Shown here piece by piece: positions 33,663 to 46,160 of a stretch of 64,000 nucleotides of DNA. Made by a program: the position numbers and the translations under genes. The notes under the pieces are model-generated. The model searched no databases. It was not told where the DNA came from and was given only the letters and a program-made list of their open reading frames with translations. The DNA is taken from the NCBI RefSeq assembly GCF_000004195.4, contig NC_030678.2:150406047-150470046 (forward strand), in the 5' to 3' direction. The first letter of the stretch is position 1. The number at the start of each line of letters is the position of its first letter. The DNA is from Xenopus tropicalis (lineage: Eukaryota; Chordata; Amphibia; Anura; Pipidae).

Positions 33663-34832
33663 ATTATCCCTGACATTTCTTACATTTGTACCTTTAGTTC
33701 AAATTACTTGCTAAATCTTTTACTGAAAGTATACTGTAAAAGCATAATAAAGTACAATAATTACCTTCTCTAATTTCAGTGACCAGTTCTGGGCTCCTGC
33801 GCTTAAGGTCGGTCCACAGACGCCGGAGCTGGCGGGGGTCCACATCAAGGGCAAACCCGGCGAGCAAACCTTCTCTTAGCTCGGCCAGGATTGCCCTCTT
33901 CCTCTCGTGGACCCCTAAGTCCCCCGGCGGTGGGTGGTCATATCCTGCACGCAGGAGCACGCTGATAATATAGCGCCTCTCCCCTGGTAGCAAGTCCAAA
34001 ACCCCAGGCATGTCCTCTCAGTTTGGTGGCTGCAGGCTCATTGACACAAAATGGCCCCAAGTCGCACATGTCACTAGATTAAAAAATCGCCACAAAATGT
34101 CCGCAAGTTGCGAGATTACAAAATCGCGAAAAAAAAATCGCCAAAATATACATAGTAATGTATTTTGCGCGACAAAATATTCACCGCTATAGTACTGTAT
34201 ATTTTGGCGAATAAATTTTTACCGCTATAGTACTGTATATTAGTAGCGAAATTCCATACATGCCAAGACTTTAGTAAAATTGAGTAAAAAGACACATACT
34301 TGAATAAATAACACTGTAAGTCCATATTTTATTGCCAAATCTGTGCTTTTGTTTTCTGGTTTGTAGGCGACCGCTCAAATTTAATTTCTGATTGGTTGCT
34401 ATGGGCAAAATCACTGGTGATGTTTGTCTCCAGTGTTTGTCTCCAATAAATACACCCCATAGTATGAAGGCCATTCTCAGACCTATCAACCAGGGAGGGA
34501 GTCTTGTTTTTTTAAGGCCTGAATTCCTCTTCACACTAAATGAAAACATGAAACAAGGTCTCAAAATGGCCTCCTGACATGGGTTTGGTTGACAGCTCTG
34601 CATTCTACCCAGGCATCACCCACCTATGTGTATGGAGCACAGTTTAGACAGGGACTCAGAAGCTTCTGTTGCTCCCAGTGGCCTCAAAATAGATGCTTAT
34701 ATTTGAATTCTGGCCTTGGAGGAAAGTTTTGGTTGCATAAAACCCAGCATAGAGCCAAACAGAGCCTTCTGTGGGCTGCCAGTCCACATAGGGGGATACC
34801 AAATAGCTAATTATAGGTCTTATTTGCTCCCC

Positions 34833-34918
34833 TAGGACCTATTTCCATGCTTGCGTTGCACCCCAAAACTTTTTCGATTAGAATGTGGCTCACGGGTGTA
34901 AAAGGTTGGGGATCCCTG
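34833..34918. mobile_element. hAT MITE end fragment, unit 1/2 junction
   Basis: GTGGCTCACGGGTGTAAAAG followed by GTTGGGGATCCCTGG is the reverse of the CCAGGGGTCCCCAACCTT end seen at 59082. It lies immediately before the unit boundary and recurs at 45006-45090 before unit 3. It is missing at the equivalent position to the left of unit 1, where the sequence is diverged. Confidence 0.55.
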
Positions 34919-35461
34919 GCCTAAGGGAAGGACCTCGGTAAAGAGAAGCACAATGGTGCTATGGCTAAAGCTATTCAATAGGCCAAGTGATGCACAGTTC
35001 CTTAAAGAATATTTTTAGTTTGGTATTAAATAATGCAATATGTTAAAATTAGTGCAATCATGCTTGCAAATCAGACACACTTGCACTGAAAGTCCAATTG
35101 ACATAATATGCAGCATTCTGCACATGAATGTCATGTGTGCCCTATTCTTAACATGCAACTGTTCTGCTGGGAATAAAGCAGGCAGCTCTAGCCTCCAGTT
35201 CCAATAGGTGCCACGGCTCTCAATTCAGAAATAAAGGTAGGAAAGATTGGGCAGTTCTGAGGACTACAATATGGAAGTACAAGCAGCCTTTTGACATAAG
35301 TACCTTTAATCGCAAGTAGATGCAACTGACTGCAGGGATATTTGTGTGACTGTAACTGCACTAGAGGTTGTAAATGACCCCTATAGTGCATTATTTGGAT
35401 GGCTTTCTGTGTATTGGCTCCGCTGCCTCAGAATGGTGTGTGTTCACTCTAGAAGTCATGA

Positions 35462-35759
35462 AGGAAGGGGCAGAGGACTTTGGGGTACTGCTAGCCCCAG
35501 AAAAATGGTGGTTACCTGCATGAGCCTTGTCCTGAACATAGGCACCGTGGCTGGTTTGACATTACTACTGGAGGATATGTTGATTAACCTGTGTGGAGGG
35601 ATAGGTGAGCTTATGGGCAGGAAGAAGGCTATGGTGTGGGTAATTCAGTCATTACTTGGCAAGGGTGTTTTTCTTACATCTGGAGCAGTTTTGCAGCAGA
35701 AACATGAGATTGGGAGGAAAGGTGCAGATTACCTGGTTGCTGCTAATAAGGAACAATGA
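35462..35759 (+). pseudogene. DIRS-like reverse transcriptase remnant, copy 2
   Basis: Nearly identical to the copy 1 remnant: LLAPEKWW in one frame and GRKKAMVWVIQSLLGK in the next. The open frame ends at the same stop (35757-35759). No second domain (RNase H, tyrosine recombinase) is visible around it. Confidence 0.5.
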
Positions 35760-35987
35760 ACCGCTTTTATCATTGGAGACGGTGTCAGAATGTAGCTGAG
35801 CACTTTTGTAAACATCAGTATTATTAAGGAAATACAGATGGACAAGAAATAGAAGGTTGTCTTTTTATTGTTTTATTTATTTTTTTTATATATATTTACA
35901 CAATTCTCTGTATTTACAAGTGCCTGATGCAGGCAAAGATAAAGCAATCTATAGGCTAGTAAATTAACAGTATCTCTAGGCCAGGGA

Positions 35988-36796
35988 CAGGGCCGCCATC
36001 AGAAATCATGGGGCCCCTCACAAGAAAATTTTCTGGGCCCCCCTCCCACCAGTACAAAAGACTCACAGCCAGCAGTGCCCCCCCCCTAATACATGGTAGC
36101 CAGCAGTGCCCGCCCCAGTACATTGGTAGCCAGCAGTGCCCGCCCCAGTACATTGGTAGCCAGCAGTGCCCCCCAGTACATTGGTAGCCAGCAGTGCCCC
36201 CCCCTAGTACATTGGTAGCCAGCAGCCCCCCCCTAGTACATTGGTAGCCAGCAGGGCCCCCCACCCCAAGAACATTGGTAGCCAGCAGTCTCCCCCACCC
36301 CAAGTACATTGGCAGCCAGCAGGGCCCCCCACCCAAAGTACATTGGTAGCCAGCAGGGCCCCCCACCCCAAGTACATTGGCAGCCAGCAGTCCCCCCACC
36401 CCAAGTACATTGGTAGCCAGCAGGGCCCCCCACCCCAAGTACATTGGTAGCCAGCACGGAACGGAACAGCACAGCACAGCACAGCCCCCGGTGTCTTCAG
36501 CGGCAGCTTCGCGCTCCTCCGGTGAGGTAGTTCCTTGGCGAAGCCCCCGCACTTATGAGTGCCGGCAGAAGACAGGCCCTTTTATAAGGTTGCGCCCCAT
36601 GCGTACCGGCGTGCATGTACGCACGGGGCGCAACCAATAAGGATCACCCGCTGACCACCAATGACAGGGCCCGGAATTAATTTAAGGGGGCCCGAGCTAT
36701 TAAGAAAACTGTAGCACAGCCGGGCCCCCTTTTAAGATTAAAATTGTCCGGTCCCGGGACGGCTGTACCCCCTGTGCCCCCCTGATGGCGGCCCTG
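35988..36796. mobile_element. hAT non-autonomous element with minisatellite, copy 2
   Basis: Same element at the equivalent place in unit 2, 809 bp, with the same GCCAGGGA duplication at 35980-35987. It was duplicated with the unit rather than inserted anew. One CCCGCCCC-type minisatellite repeat fewer than in copy 1. Confidence 0.9.
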
Positions 36797-36945
36797 GCCA
36801 GGGACATGGGTCAGGGTCCAACTCGGCTTTGCAGACCCATGCAGGGCTCTAGTTTACGTACGTCGTCTTCATATTTTGTTGAATACGTAGGTCCCATTAA
36901 ATTTGCTTTTCTAAAATTTGTATTATGTCTCTATAACTCTGTAGG

Positions 36946-38094
36946 TTAGACTTTCCTTCTCTTTTTTGAGGGACTGTCTTCAGGGTCTGAAATTTTGATA
37001 AATTTTCCTCCACATTTGCGCTTGTGTGCCTTGGTAGAAGGAGGACGGTTCATAGTTCTTCTTTCTATTTCTCCACAGGGGCCATTGCACTGCCACCAAT
37101 GGCGCTTCAGTAAATCATATTCTTCCTCGTAATCAGGGTAGGCCTATATAATAATGAGAAAAATGCAAATGGAATCATTTTTAATACAAATGGAATTAAC
37201 AGATTGCTTCTAATATGGCAAAATAAGTGTTTAACCTCTTACCGTAATATTTGCACCAGTCAGTTTATTAATACGCCTCTTATGGTAGTGAAAGGTCGGT
37301 CCATGCTCCCAATCTTTTCTACCATTGGTAAGCTGATATACATGTATCATTTCATGCAGGAGGATCTGTAGAGTACAGAAAAATTCAGTTACATGAATAT
37401 TATTACTAGTTTATAATATAAGTACATTGACAGCCTTTAACGTGTCGCTAAAATCTTGTTTCTTTTAATCTAATTACTATAAATTAACACTGATATATCT
37501 ATATAACAAATATACCCTACAGAATAAAGGAAAAGAAAGCAAAAGACTTACTTCCACTGTAGTACTCCTTGGCCTTAAATCAAGAAGAGGCTTATATAAG
37601 CGAACTATGTACTTTCCGGTAGTGGTCCGCTTGGTGATCCCAGAACCTCTGCAAAACAATATGTGAATCTTTAACATTTCGTATTCTTTTGCCTTTACTG
37701 TACAAGATAAGCACATGATTCTTCTACTGTTAATTATACTTATTTTCTTAAATTGTATTACTATATTTATCATTAAATGCACCATATACTATATCAGTCA
37801 ATCTACCAGTAAAGTCGAGATGTAAAATTACAAAGTTTAGTTCATAACTTACTTAGTGACTCTGTTGCTCCATTTAAGGTCAACTTCAGGCAATTTCCCT
37901 TTAAAGAATTTGACATTAAATTCCTTATATAGGGCGTGAATATCTGGTTTTGGATCCAGAACCTCCCATTGTGGATCTACAACTGAGAGCTCTTTAGGCT
38001 TCTGATAAGGCTTTCTATTAGAGTGATTTCTATATCTTGGTTTAGCTCGAACTTTTGTGATTAAATTTTGTGTATTAAATTTAGATAAGTCCAT
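36946..38094 (-). CDS. Spartan-like zinc metalloprotease (SprT domain), copy 2
   Basis: Exons 38094-37853, 37648-37552, 37365-37243 and 37143-36946. The splice sites are the same as in copy 1, and the last intron is 5 bp shorter. The deduced 219-residue protein is identical to copy 1, with HEMIH, the third His, the C-x3-C/H-x3-C finger and the terminal basic cluster. The frame happens to be open upstream of the ATG for 54 more codons in this copy only. I take that as chance, because a 4-bp indel closes it in copies 1 and 3. All features needed for an active protease are present. Whether it is transcribed cannot be told from DNA. Confidence 0.85.
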
Positions 38095-41000
38095 ATTGAT
38101 AGATGTAAGTAAGTTGATATTTCTAGATATAAGTAAGTTGATAGTGTTGTCTCTTCGAAGTGCAGATGAAGAGTGACAGTCTAACAGCTGCTGCTTCTGA
38201 TAACACTGCTGATAAGAGCTGCATTGTGATGTCATCACCTTATTGAGAAGCAGCAATCAGTGTCCTCCCTGATCCTTTGTGATGTCATAGGCCGGTTAGC
38301 TAGAGCAGTAATTGCATTGACTGCAGCGCTACAACTGTAATTGTTATAAGGAAATCCATAGATAAAATAAAACAAATTGTGATTTTATGTAGCATGCATA
38401 GTGGGTTGTGATGATGGTATCCGTAGAAAAATTCTCAAATCTTTGAAAAGATTCCCGAAAATCTGCATAACAGTGAAAATGGCGTGTGTGAAAATTTTTT
38501 TGTGTGCGTCATTGTTTTTCACACATGTACCAAAAACAAATTATTTTTGATGAGCATTATTTCTCTACTTTTCCCGCTGCAACATTTTGTTCCCATTTCG
38601 TAAAAAAATACGCCAGTAGCGAAACACGGAAATTCACAGAGTATTCAATGCCTTTCGCTCATCACTGATAGTGGGGACAAAATGACAAGGGTGCAGTTAC
38701 CTGACAACAGAAGCTTTAAATTTAAACGCTTTCAAAGTATTTCATATAAAAGCTGATCGATTGTGTTGTATATATGGTATATTGGTACATTCTGACTGCG
38801 CTTTACAGTTAAAGACTTATACATTTATGCCAGTAATACGTTGGGATTGTTAATTAACTGCCTCCTAGCTGATTAGTTGGCACCTTTCTTTAATATGCTT
38901 ATTACTACAGAGGCAATAGCTCTCCTGGCTAGCATAGCAGAACTGGATTTAATGCAGAGTACATTACCTACAAGAACTGCGCTCTCTGGTTCAAAGCTAA
39001 TTAATACATATGTAACTTAGCTCATTAATAGGAAATACTTGATTTGGACTTCGGGAATCGTTTTTGAAATTGACTGGTTCAGGTGGCAGTTAAGTAAATG
39101 TAATTAAATGGTGACAGTGCTAAGGCTAGTTACACTGCCAAAAGTGCTACTAAAGCAGCTTAGCAAATCTGAGTAAACGCGAGACTTTACATTTTCTCGC
39201 GTTTTTATGCGTATTTTGGCTACATGTGCCTGCACGCGAGCGTATCTCATTCATTCAGATGCAGGCACAGGTGGATGGCGGTATTTTTGGCAAGCGCTTT
39301 TCCTAAGGTAGTACTGGTGTTTGTGATGTGAGTATTGGGAATTGTAATATTGTACCACACTTTTTATTGCCAAGCAAAACTTGCAGATGAAGTTTGAATG
39401 CACCAGCCACATATTCAGTGATTTACAGTTCAACACTAGTGGTGTGCTGGGTAGTTACATTGGCAATATGCAAACAAAATCAAAAGAAATAAAAACATGC
39501 TGGCACCTCCCCACTCAGTGATTGCTAAATTCTTATTCTAAAATGTAACTTTTAATGGTTTGCATTAAAAATAGCAATTCAGTCCATAAAACCAGACACC
39601 AAACAGAAATCCCATAATATTAAAAACCCTGCTTTTAGACATAATCATGTGAGGACCAATATTATTGCAGAGTTTTAAGTGAGCAACGGAACTAACCTAG
39701 GGCAACATAGAGTCAGGTGGGCTCAAAAGTACCCCCCCACTACCGAGAAGCCATGGGTATTTCTGATGGCTTTTTTCTGATCGTTTTTAGTTTCTTTTCC
39801 CTAAAAACTGTTTATTTTGACAGCGTGACTGTTGGATCAGATATTCTGACCACTATTTACACTGTTTGTGGTTTAATTACATTTTTATTCCTGTATTAGT
39901 ATTCCTAATCTGTTTTTAGCATAGCTTTGCCATGTGTACTTTTCAAAAATATATGGTTTTTCTGGGGGTCTCTGTATAGTTAGGGGGTGTTACGGCACAT
40001 AATACGCTGACAGGGGACTCTGTGTGGAAAAGCTGAGTTGGCAGGCGAGAAATCCATAAGCACTACTTTGATTTTGGGGTCAGTACATACCGCTGACTTT
40101 GGTATATCTATGCATATTGGGAAGTAGACCTTAGCTGTTCCTATTTGGGGTGATTTGCCTTTGCACACAAGAAATTGTGTGAGATAAATGCGGCAAACTG
40201 CAACATTTTTAGGCAATTTTCTGAAATGTCATAAAAATTGGCAAACTTAGGAAACCTTTGCTTGGCTTGGTATTTTGGAGTACAAAAAAATGTGTACCCA
40301 GAGATGTGTACCCAATGTGTACCATAGATTCGGGGAATGTGTACTTTCCAAAAATATATGGCTTTCTGGGGTGAGTGTACTTTTTTGTAGCATTATCACA
40401 CATAAAGAAGGAAATGTGTTGATTTTGCAGGTGCTGAAATGACAGATCATATGGGGGTATGTTCCCATTGGGGCCCCTACATGGCACATATTTAGGTAAA
40501 CCCATACATATTGGGCATCAAACTGTTTAGTGGACCACTGGGGTTTAAATTTAGGGTGTTTTATCTGGGTACCTAATGCTATGTGGGAGATAAGATGCTG
40601 CAAAGTGGAAGCTTTGAGGGGATTTTTGGAAATGTCATCAAAATTGACAACTAGAAAAGCTTTGCGGCTTGGTACTTTGGAGTAGAAAGACACAGGTACC
40701 CATTTTAGATTTTGGGAAATGTGTACTTTCCAAAAATATATGACTTTCTGGGGTGAGCGTACTTTATACTAGCTTTATCCCAAATACAGTATAATAATGT
40801 AAATGTGTTGATTTTCCTGGAGCTGAAATGACAGAAATGATAGATCATATGGGGGTATGTTCCCATTGGGGCCCCTACATGCCACATACTTAGGGAAACC
40901 TATACATATTGGGCATCAAACTGTTCAGTGGATCCCTGGCGTTCATTTTAGGGTGTTTTATTTGGTTACTTTATGACCTGTTAGCCTTGAAATCTAAAGT

Positions 41001-42069
41001 ATGTAGCTTTTTGAAGCAGTGCTTTGGAAATTTGGTAGTGTACTGCTGGGAGTTTTTGACCTATACAAGAGAAATCTCCATAAAACTATGAATATTTGGT
41101 ATTGGCACGTTCAGGAAACATGGGATTTTCCAAATCCGTTGTATTTTCATGCATAAAATTTTTGTTTCTGGTATGTGTGTTTATATTATGGAATTTTTTA
41201 TTTTTTTTCATTTTTAGACATTTAGAAGCCTATGGGCCTGATTCACTAAAGTGCGATAAAATGTGCGCTATTTATAGCGTGCGCTATAAATTTTACCGCG
41301 TCTTAATTTTGGCGATTTATCGCACGATTCACTATAAGCATACTCGCGCTTTTTTACGTGCGGGATTTCAATGCGATAAATAGCGTGCGCTGGATTTTCC
41401 GCATGCAGGCTATTTATCGCATGCGCTAATTGTCGCGACAAACCTATCGTATGAAATACGCGACAATCGGCAGCATAAAAATGCCGACATTTTGCCCTGG
41501 GAGAGCACAGAGTGCTAAAGAGGTGCTATATAAAAGTTTATTTGCAAAAAAACCCCCCAAAAATTATAAAAATCTAAGTAAGAAAAAAAAAGAAGTGCTA
41601 GAGATAATAAAATGGGGGGGGGGGCATTTAAGAATATTTAGCCAAATACTTAGGGGTCTGTTTGCTAAAGTGGCTTAAATTAAGTTAAAGATTTTAGACA
41701 CAGAATAAATGGCAAATATGTTATGGGCACTTTATTAAACGGGGACAAATATAATATTGCAATTATTCTGGCAACAAAACATTGGATTGGCAGTTATCAC
41801 ACTCGCCAGAAAATACGCTACGTACTAATTAACGCAAGTTTTACTATTCAGCAAAATGGGCTAAAGGCAAAATTGTTGGCAGAATATTTGCAAACCTTTA
41901 ACCCATAGAGCATATTGATGCTGTTACTGATAAATGTAAGAGTGTAGGGGAAACTACATGAAAGTATAGAATACCATATCAATGAAGGATAAATAATGAC
42001 ACATTACTCAGTTCAAAAGTATAAAACTAAAAACTTTTACTTAAATTAAAAAAGGGGGGGGTGGAAACT

Positions 42070-44184
42070 TAGGGCTTGCTGCCCTTGAGTTCCTGAAAGT
42101 CCCTCCTGAGTTCAGCAACTTACCCCCGGAGCTGGGCCAGCTCAGCCCTCACATTGTCCAGGTCCTCCTGCATGGACCGATGTTGTGGGCCTTCCTCGGC
42201 AGGAGAACCTGGTGGCTGGCATCTGGGGGGCTGGGGGGGAACCCAAGGGCCGGGGAAAGTGGGCTCAAACTGGGGGAGGATTAAAGGGGGGGGTGTCCGG
42301 GGCCTCCATGGCCTCCTCGGCCTCGGCGGCCTCCTCCGCCTCGTCCGAGTCTGGGGCCTGGCTGGGTCCTGGGGCCTCTGGGGCCTGGCTGGGTCCTGGG
42401 GCCTCTGGTCGGGCCTCTGGGGCCAATTGTTGGGCCTCGGGGGCCGCAGGTCGGGCCGCTGGGGCCAGTAGAGGCTGGAGGGCCTGGGGAGGAGGCGCCA
42501 GCTGAAGTTCTGTGAAATAGTTTCAAGTTTCAAGTTTATTGTCATATACAAATAACAATGAAGCATCATTACTGTAATGAATTTTTTTTGACCCGTGTTC
42601 CTCCCAACTTTACATAGACAAACAATAACAACAAAAAAAAAATACAAATATGAAATATAATAAAAATGTGCAATAAAGGTACAAGTATTTACAATAATAA
42701 AATGCAATGCAATATTTGAAATTGTGCAGTGAGGATTTAAAGTGGCTTTGCTTAAAGTGACACTGGGAAGAGTCCAGTAGTTATGGGGAGTGTGTGTTAG
42801 TTTGGGTAGAATGTCAGCAGTTCAGAAGCCTGATGGCTTGTGAGTAGAAACTGTCTCTGTATCTGCTGGTGCGGGTCTGGATGCTCCTGTACCGCCTGTA
42901 CCGCCTGCCTGATGGTAGGAGCGTGAAAAGTCTGTGGCTGGGGTCAGAGAGGATCCGCTGCATCTTCCTCCTACAGCGCTGTCTGTACAGGTCCTGCATG
43001 GCCGGCAGTTCAGTCCTGGTGATGCGCTCTGCTGCCATACCAGGTGATGATACAGCCAGACAGAATACTCTCAATAGTGCATCGATAGAAGTTTGTGAGT
43101 ATTCTGGAGTCCATGCCGAACCCTCGCAGGCGCCGCAGAAAGAAGAGCCGCTGTCTTGCAGCTTTTGTGATCACACCAACATGGTGAGACCAACTCAGAT
43201 CCTCACTGATATTGATGCCAAGGAATCTGAAGCTGCTGACTCTCTCCACCTCTGCTCCCTCAATGTGAATGGGGGTATGGCCTCCTCCCTGCAGTCTCCT
43301 GTAATCCACAATGAGCTCCTTAGTATATATACATTCATACACCATCATAAATAACGGGGCCCCTCACAACAACATTTTTTGGGCCCACGCCCCCAATGGC
43401 CCCTCCCCCTGTGAACCCTCACATCAATACAAAGGACACACAGACATTGTTAGCCAGGGCCCCCTAAAACATTCGTGGCCCTTCCCCAAATGACTCACAC
43501 TATGGGCCGCTCCCTGCTGCTTCCCCCCTGCTTTAAACTTATTTATGCATATGTATTTGAAAATAGATGTGTATATATATATATATACAATAGGAAGTGC
43601 TGGGAAGCTGCACACCATAAGGAACAATAATACCTGGGTGCCTGTGGCAAAACAAAATCTAGACAGGCATGGGGTGACGGCACACACAGGATTTTGACAA
43701 AGAGTCACAAAGATGTGAAATAATATTCAGAGGTTTATTGTGAGCAACGTTTCAGTTCCTCACTGGCATTATGGTTGAACGTGATGGACGTATGTCTTTT
43801 TTCAACCCAACTTACTATGTTACTATGTTACTTTCATCATCCCTGACATTTCTTACATTTGTACCTTTAGTTCAAATTACTTGCTAAATCTTTTACTGAA
43901 CGTATACTGTAAAAGCATAGTAAAGTACAATAATTACCTTCTCTAATTTCAGCGACCAGTTCTGCGCTCCTGCGCTTAAGGTCGGTCCACAGACGCCGGA
44001 GCTGGCGGGGGTCCACATCAAGGGCAAACCCGGCGAGCAAACCTTCTCTTAGCTCGGCCAGGATTGCCCTCTTCCTCTCGTGGACCCCTAAGTCCCCCGG
44101 CGGTGGGTGGTCATATCCTGCACGCAGGAGCACGCTGATAATATAGCGCCTCTCCCCTGGTAGCAAGTCCAAAACCCCAGGCAT
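42070..44184 (-). pseudogene. MYB/SANT-like DNA-binding protein gene, copy 2, broken
   Basis: Exon 1 44184-43938, exon 2 from 42509. The domain differs from copy 1 by two replacements (P74A and T78A), unlike the invariant Spartan-like protein. The acidic part of exon 2 is longer here (EEAAEAEEAMEAPDTPP) and runs into eight Cs, again one base out of phase with the coiled-coil frame. The internal TAA before VAELRRDFQELKGSKP is shared with copy 1, so that change predates the duplication. The intron is shorter because the (TA)n and part of the LINE are missing. Confidence 0.55.
42527..43324 (-). mobile_element. L2/Rex-like LINE 3' end, copy 2
   Basis: Same insertion as in unit 1, with the same reverse transcriptase motifs. 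It stops at CTCCTTAG (43324), where copy 1 continues for about 75 bp, because a deletion here joins the LINE directly to the sequence that lies beyond the (TA)n in copy 1. Confidence 0.8.
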
Positions 44185-45634
44185 GTCCTCTCAGTTTGGT
44201 GGCTGCAGGCTCATTGACACAAAATGGCCCCAAGTCGCACATGTCACTAGATTAAAAAATCGCCACAAAATGTCCGCAAGTTGCGAGATTACAAAATCGC
44301 GAAAAAAAAATCGCCAAAATATACATAGTAATGTATTTTGCGCGACAAAATATTCACCGCTATAGTACTGTATATTTTGGCGAATAAATTTTTACCGCTA
44401 TAGTACTGTATATTAGTAGCGAAATTCCATACATGCCAAGACTTTAGTAAAATTGAGTAAAAAGACACATACTTGAATAAATAACACTGTAAGTCCATAT
44501 TTTATTGCCAAATCTGTGCTTTTGTTTTCTGGTTTGTAGGCGACCGCTCAAATTTAATTTCTGATTGGTTGCTATGGGCAAAATCACTGGTGATGTTTGT
44601 CTCCAGTGTTTGTCTCCAATAAATACACCCCATAGTATGAAGGCCATTCTCAGACCTATCAACCAGGGAGGGAGTCTTGTTTTTTTAAGGCCTGAATTCC
44701 TCTTCACACTAAATGAAAACATGAAACAAGGTCTCAAAATGGCCTCCTGACATGGGTTTGGTTGACAGCTCTGCATTCTACCCAGGCATCACCCACCTAT
44801 GTGTATGGAGCACAGTTTAGACAGGGACTCAGAAGCTTCTGTTGCTCCCAGTGGCCTCAAAATAGATGCTTATATTTGAATTCTGGCCTTGGAGGAAAGT
44901 TTTGGTTGCATAAAACCCAGCATAGAGCCAAACAGAGCCTTCTGTGGGCTGCCAGTCCACATAGGGGGATACCAAATAGCTAATTATAGGTCTTATTTGC
45001 TCCCCTAGGACCTATTTCCATGCTTGCGTTGCACCCCAAAACTTTTTCGATTAGAATGTGGCTCACGGGTGTAAAAGGTTGGGGATCCCTGGCCTAAGGG
45101 AAGGACCTCGGTAAAGAGAAGCACAATGGTGCTATGGCTAAAGGTATTCAATAGGCCAAGTGATGCACAGATCCTTAAAGAATATTTTTAGTTTGGTATT
45201 AAATAATGCAATATGTTAAAATTAGTGCAATCATGCTTGCAAATCAGACACACTTGCACTGAAAGTCCAATTGACATAATATGCAACATTCTGCACATGA
45301 ATGTCATGTGTGCCCTATTCTTAACATGCAACTGTTCTGCTGGGAATAAAGCAGGCAGCTCTAGCCTCCAGTTCCAATAGGTGCCACGGCTCTCAATTCA
45401 GAAATAAAGGTAGGAAAGATTGGGCAGTTCTGAGGACTACAATATGGAAGTACAAGCAGCCTTTTGACATAAGTACCTTTAATCGCAAGTAGATGCAACT
45501 GACTGCAGGGGTATTTGTGTAACTGTAACTGCACTAGAGGTTGTAAATGACCCCTATAGTGCATTATTTGGATGGCTTTCTGTGTATTGGCTCCGCTGCC
45601 TCAGAATGGTGTGTGTTCACTCTAGAAGTCATGA

Positions 45635-45932
45635 AGGAAGGGGCAGAGGACTTTGGGGTACTGCTAGCCCCAGAAAAATGGTGGTTACCTGCCTGAGCCT
45701 TGTCCTGAACATAGGCACCGTGGCTGGTTTGACATTACTACTGGAGGATATGTTGATTAACCTGTGTGGAGGGATAGGTGAGCTTATGGGCAGGAAGAAG
45801 GCTATGGTGTGGGTAATTCAGTCATTACTTGGCAAGGGTGTTTTTCTTACATCTGGAGCAGTTTTGCAGCAGAAACATGAGATTGGGAGGAAAGGTGCAG
45901 ATTACCTGGTTGCTGCTAATAAGGAACAATGA
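45635..45932 (+). pseudogene. DIRS-like reverse transcriptase remnant, copy 3
   Basis: Third copy of the same remnant. The open frame starts later because its upstream part differs, and one Met codon of the other copies (ATGAGCCTTG) has become CTG here. The polymerase motifs are unchanged. Confidence 0.5.
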
Positions 45933-46160
45933 ACCGCTTTTATCATTGGAGACGGTGTCAGAATGTAGCTGAGCACTTTTGTAAACATCAGTATTATTAA
46001 GGAAATACAGATGGACAAGAAATAGAAGGTTGTCTTTTTATTGTTTTATTTATTTTTTTTATATATATTTACACAATTCTCTGTATTTACAAGTGCCTGA
46101 TGCAGGCAAAGATAAAGCAATCTATAGGCTAGTAAATTAACAGTATCTCTAGGCCAGGGA

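Larger units (their letters stand above)
31570..34011 (-). pseudogene. MYB/SANT-like DNA-binding protein gene (Harbinger type), copy 1, broken
   Basis: Exon 1 is 34011-33765 (start MPGVLDLLPGERRY). Residues 10-83 look like a MYB/SANT-like domain of the kind encoded by Harbinger transposons, ending RQLRRLWTDLKRR-x-PELVTEIRE. The GTAATT donor and the TTCACAG acceptor at 32010 join it in frame to an Ala/Pro/Glu-rich exon 2 (LQLAPPPQALQPLLAQ, then GPSQAPEAPGPSQAPDSDEA). In a run of 14 Cs the frame shifts: the joined frame stops at 31765. The next frame continues into a coiled coil (MQEDLDNVRAELAQLRG), a TAA, then in the same frame VAELRRDFQELKGSKP and a second stop near 31570. The C-run is one base out and the TAA sits inside the heptads, so I call it a pseudogene, though a truncated protein of about 163 residues is possible. 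The intron holds an L2-like LINE and (TA)n. Confidence 0.55.
24411..34920. repeat. tandem segmental duplication, copy 1
   Basis: Begins at CTAAGGGAAGGACCTC and runs to the same motif at 34921, a period of 10,510 bp. It contains a DIRS-like remnant, a hAT element with minisatellite, the Spartan-like gene, satellite-like subrepeats, the MYB/SANT-like gene and an L2-like LINE. The first 500 bp or so are visibly diverged from copies 2 and 3; from about 24.95 kb onwards the match becomes nearly perfect. It is longer than copy 2 mainly because of (TA)n tracts and a longer LINE piece at 32.8-33.4 kb. Confidence 0.95.
34921..45093. repeat. tandem segmental duplication, copy 2
   Basis: The second full unit, 10,173 bp, same order and orientation as copy 1. 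Relative to copy 1 it lacks one minisatellite repeat in the hAT element, most of the (TA)n sequence, and the part of the L2-like LINE between its ORF and the (TA)n. It has a 37-bp stretch near 40547-40583 that is absent from copy 1. Confidence 0.95.

Noticed and set aside
31153..34290. A complete Harbinger transposon around the MYB/SANT-like gene
   Set aside because: Only one end is convincing, the possible opposite end matches over about eight bases, no 3-bp duplication was found and no transposase is present. It is kept as an inference, not a feature.
37849..38256. A 54-residue N-terminal extension of the Spartan-like protein in copy 2
   Set aside because: Copies 1 and 3 have 4-bp indels in that stretch that close the frame, and it has no resemblance to Spartan N-termini. 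The ATG common to all copies is preferred.
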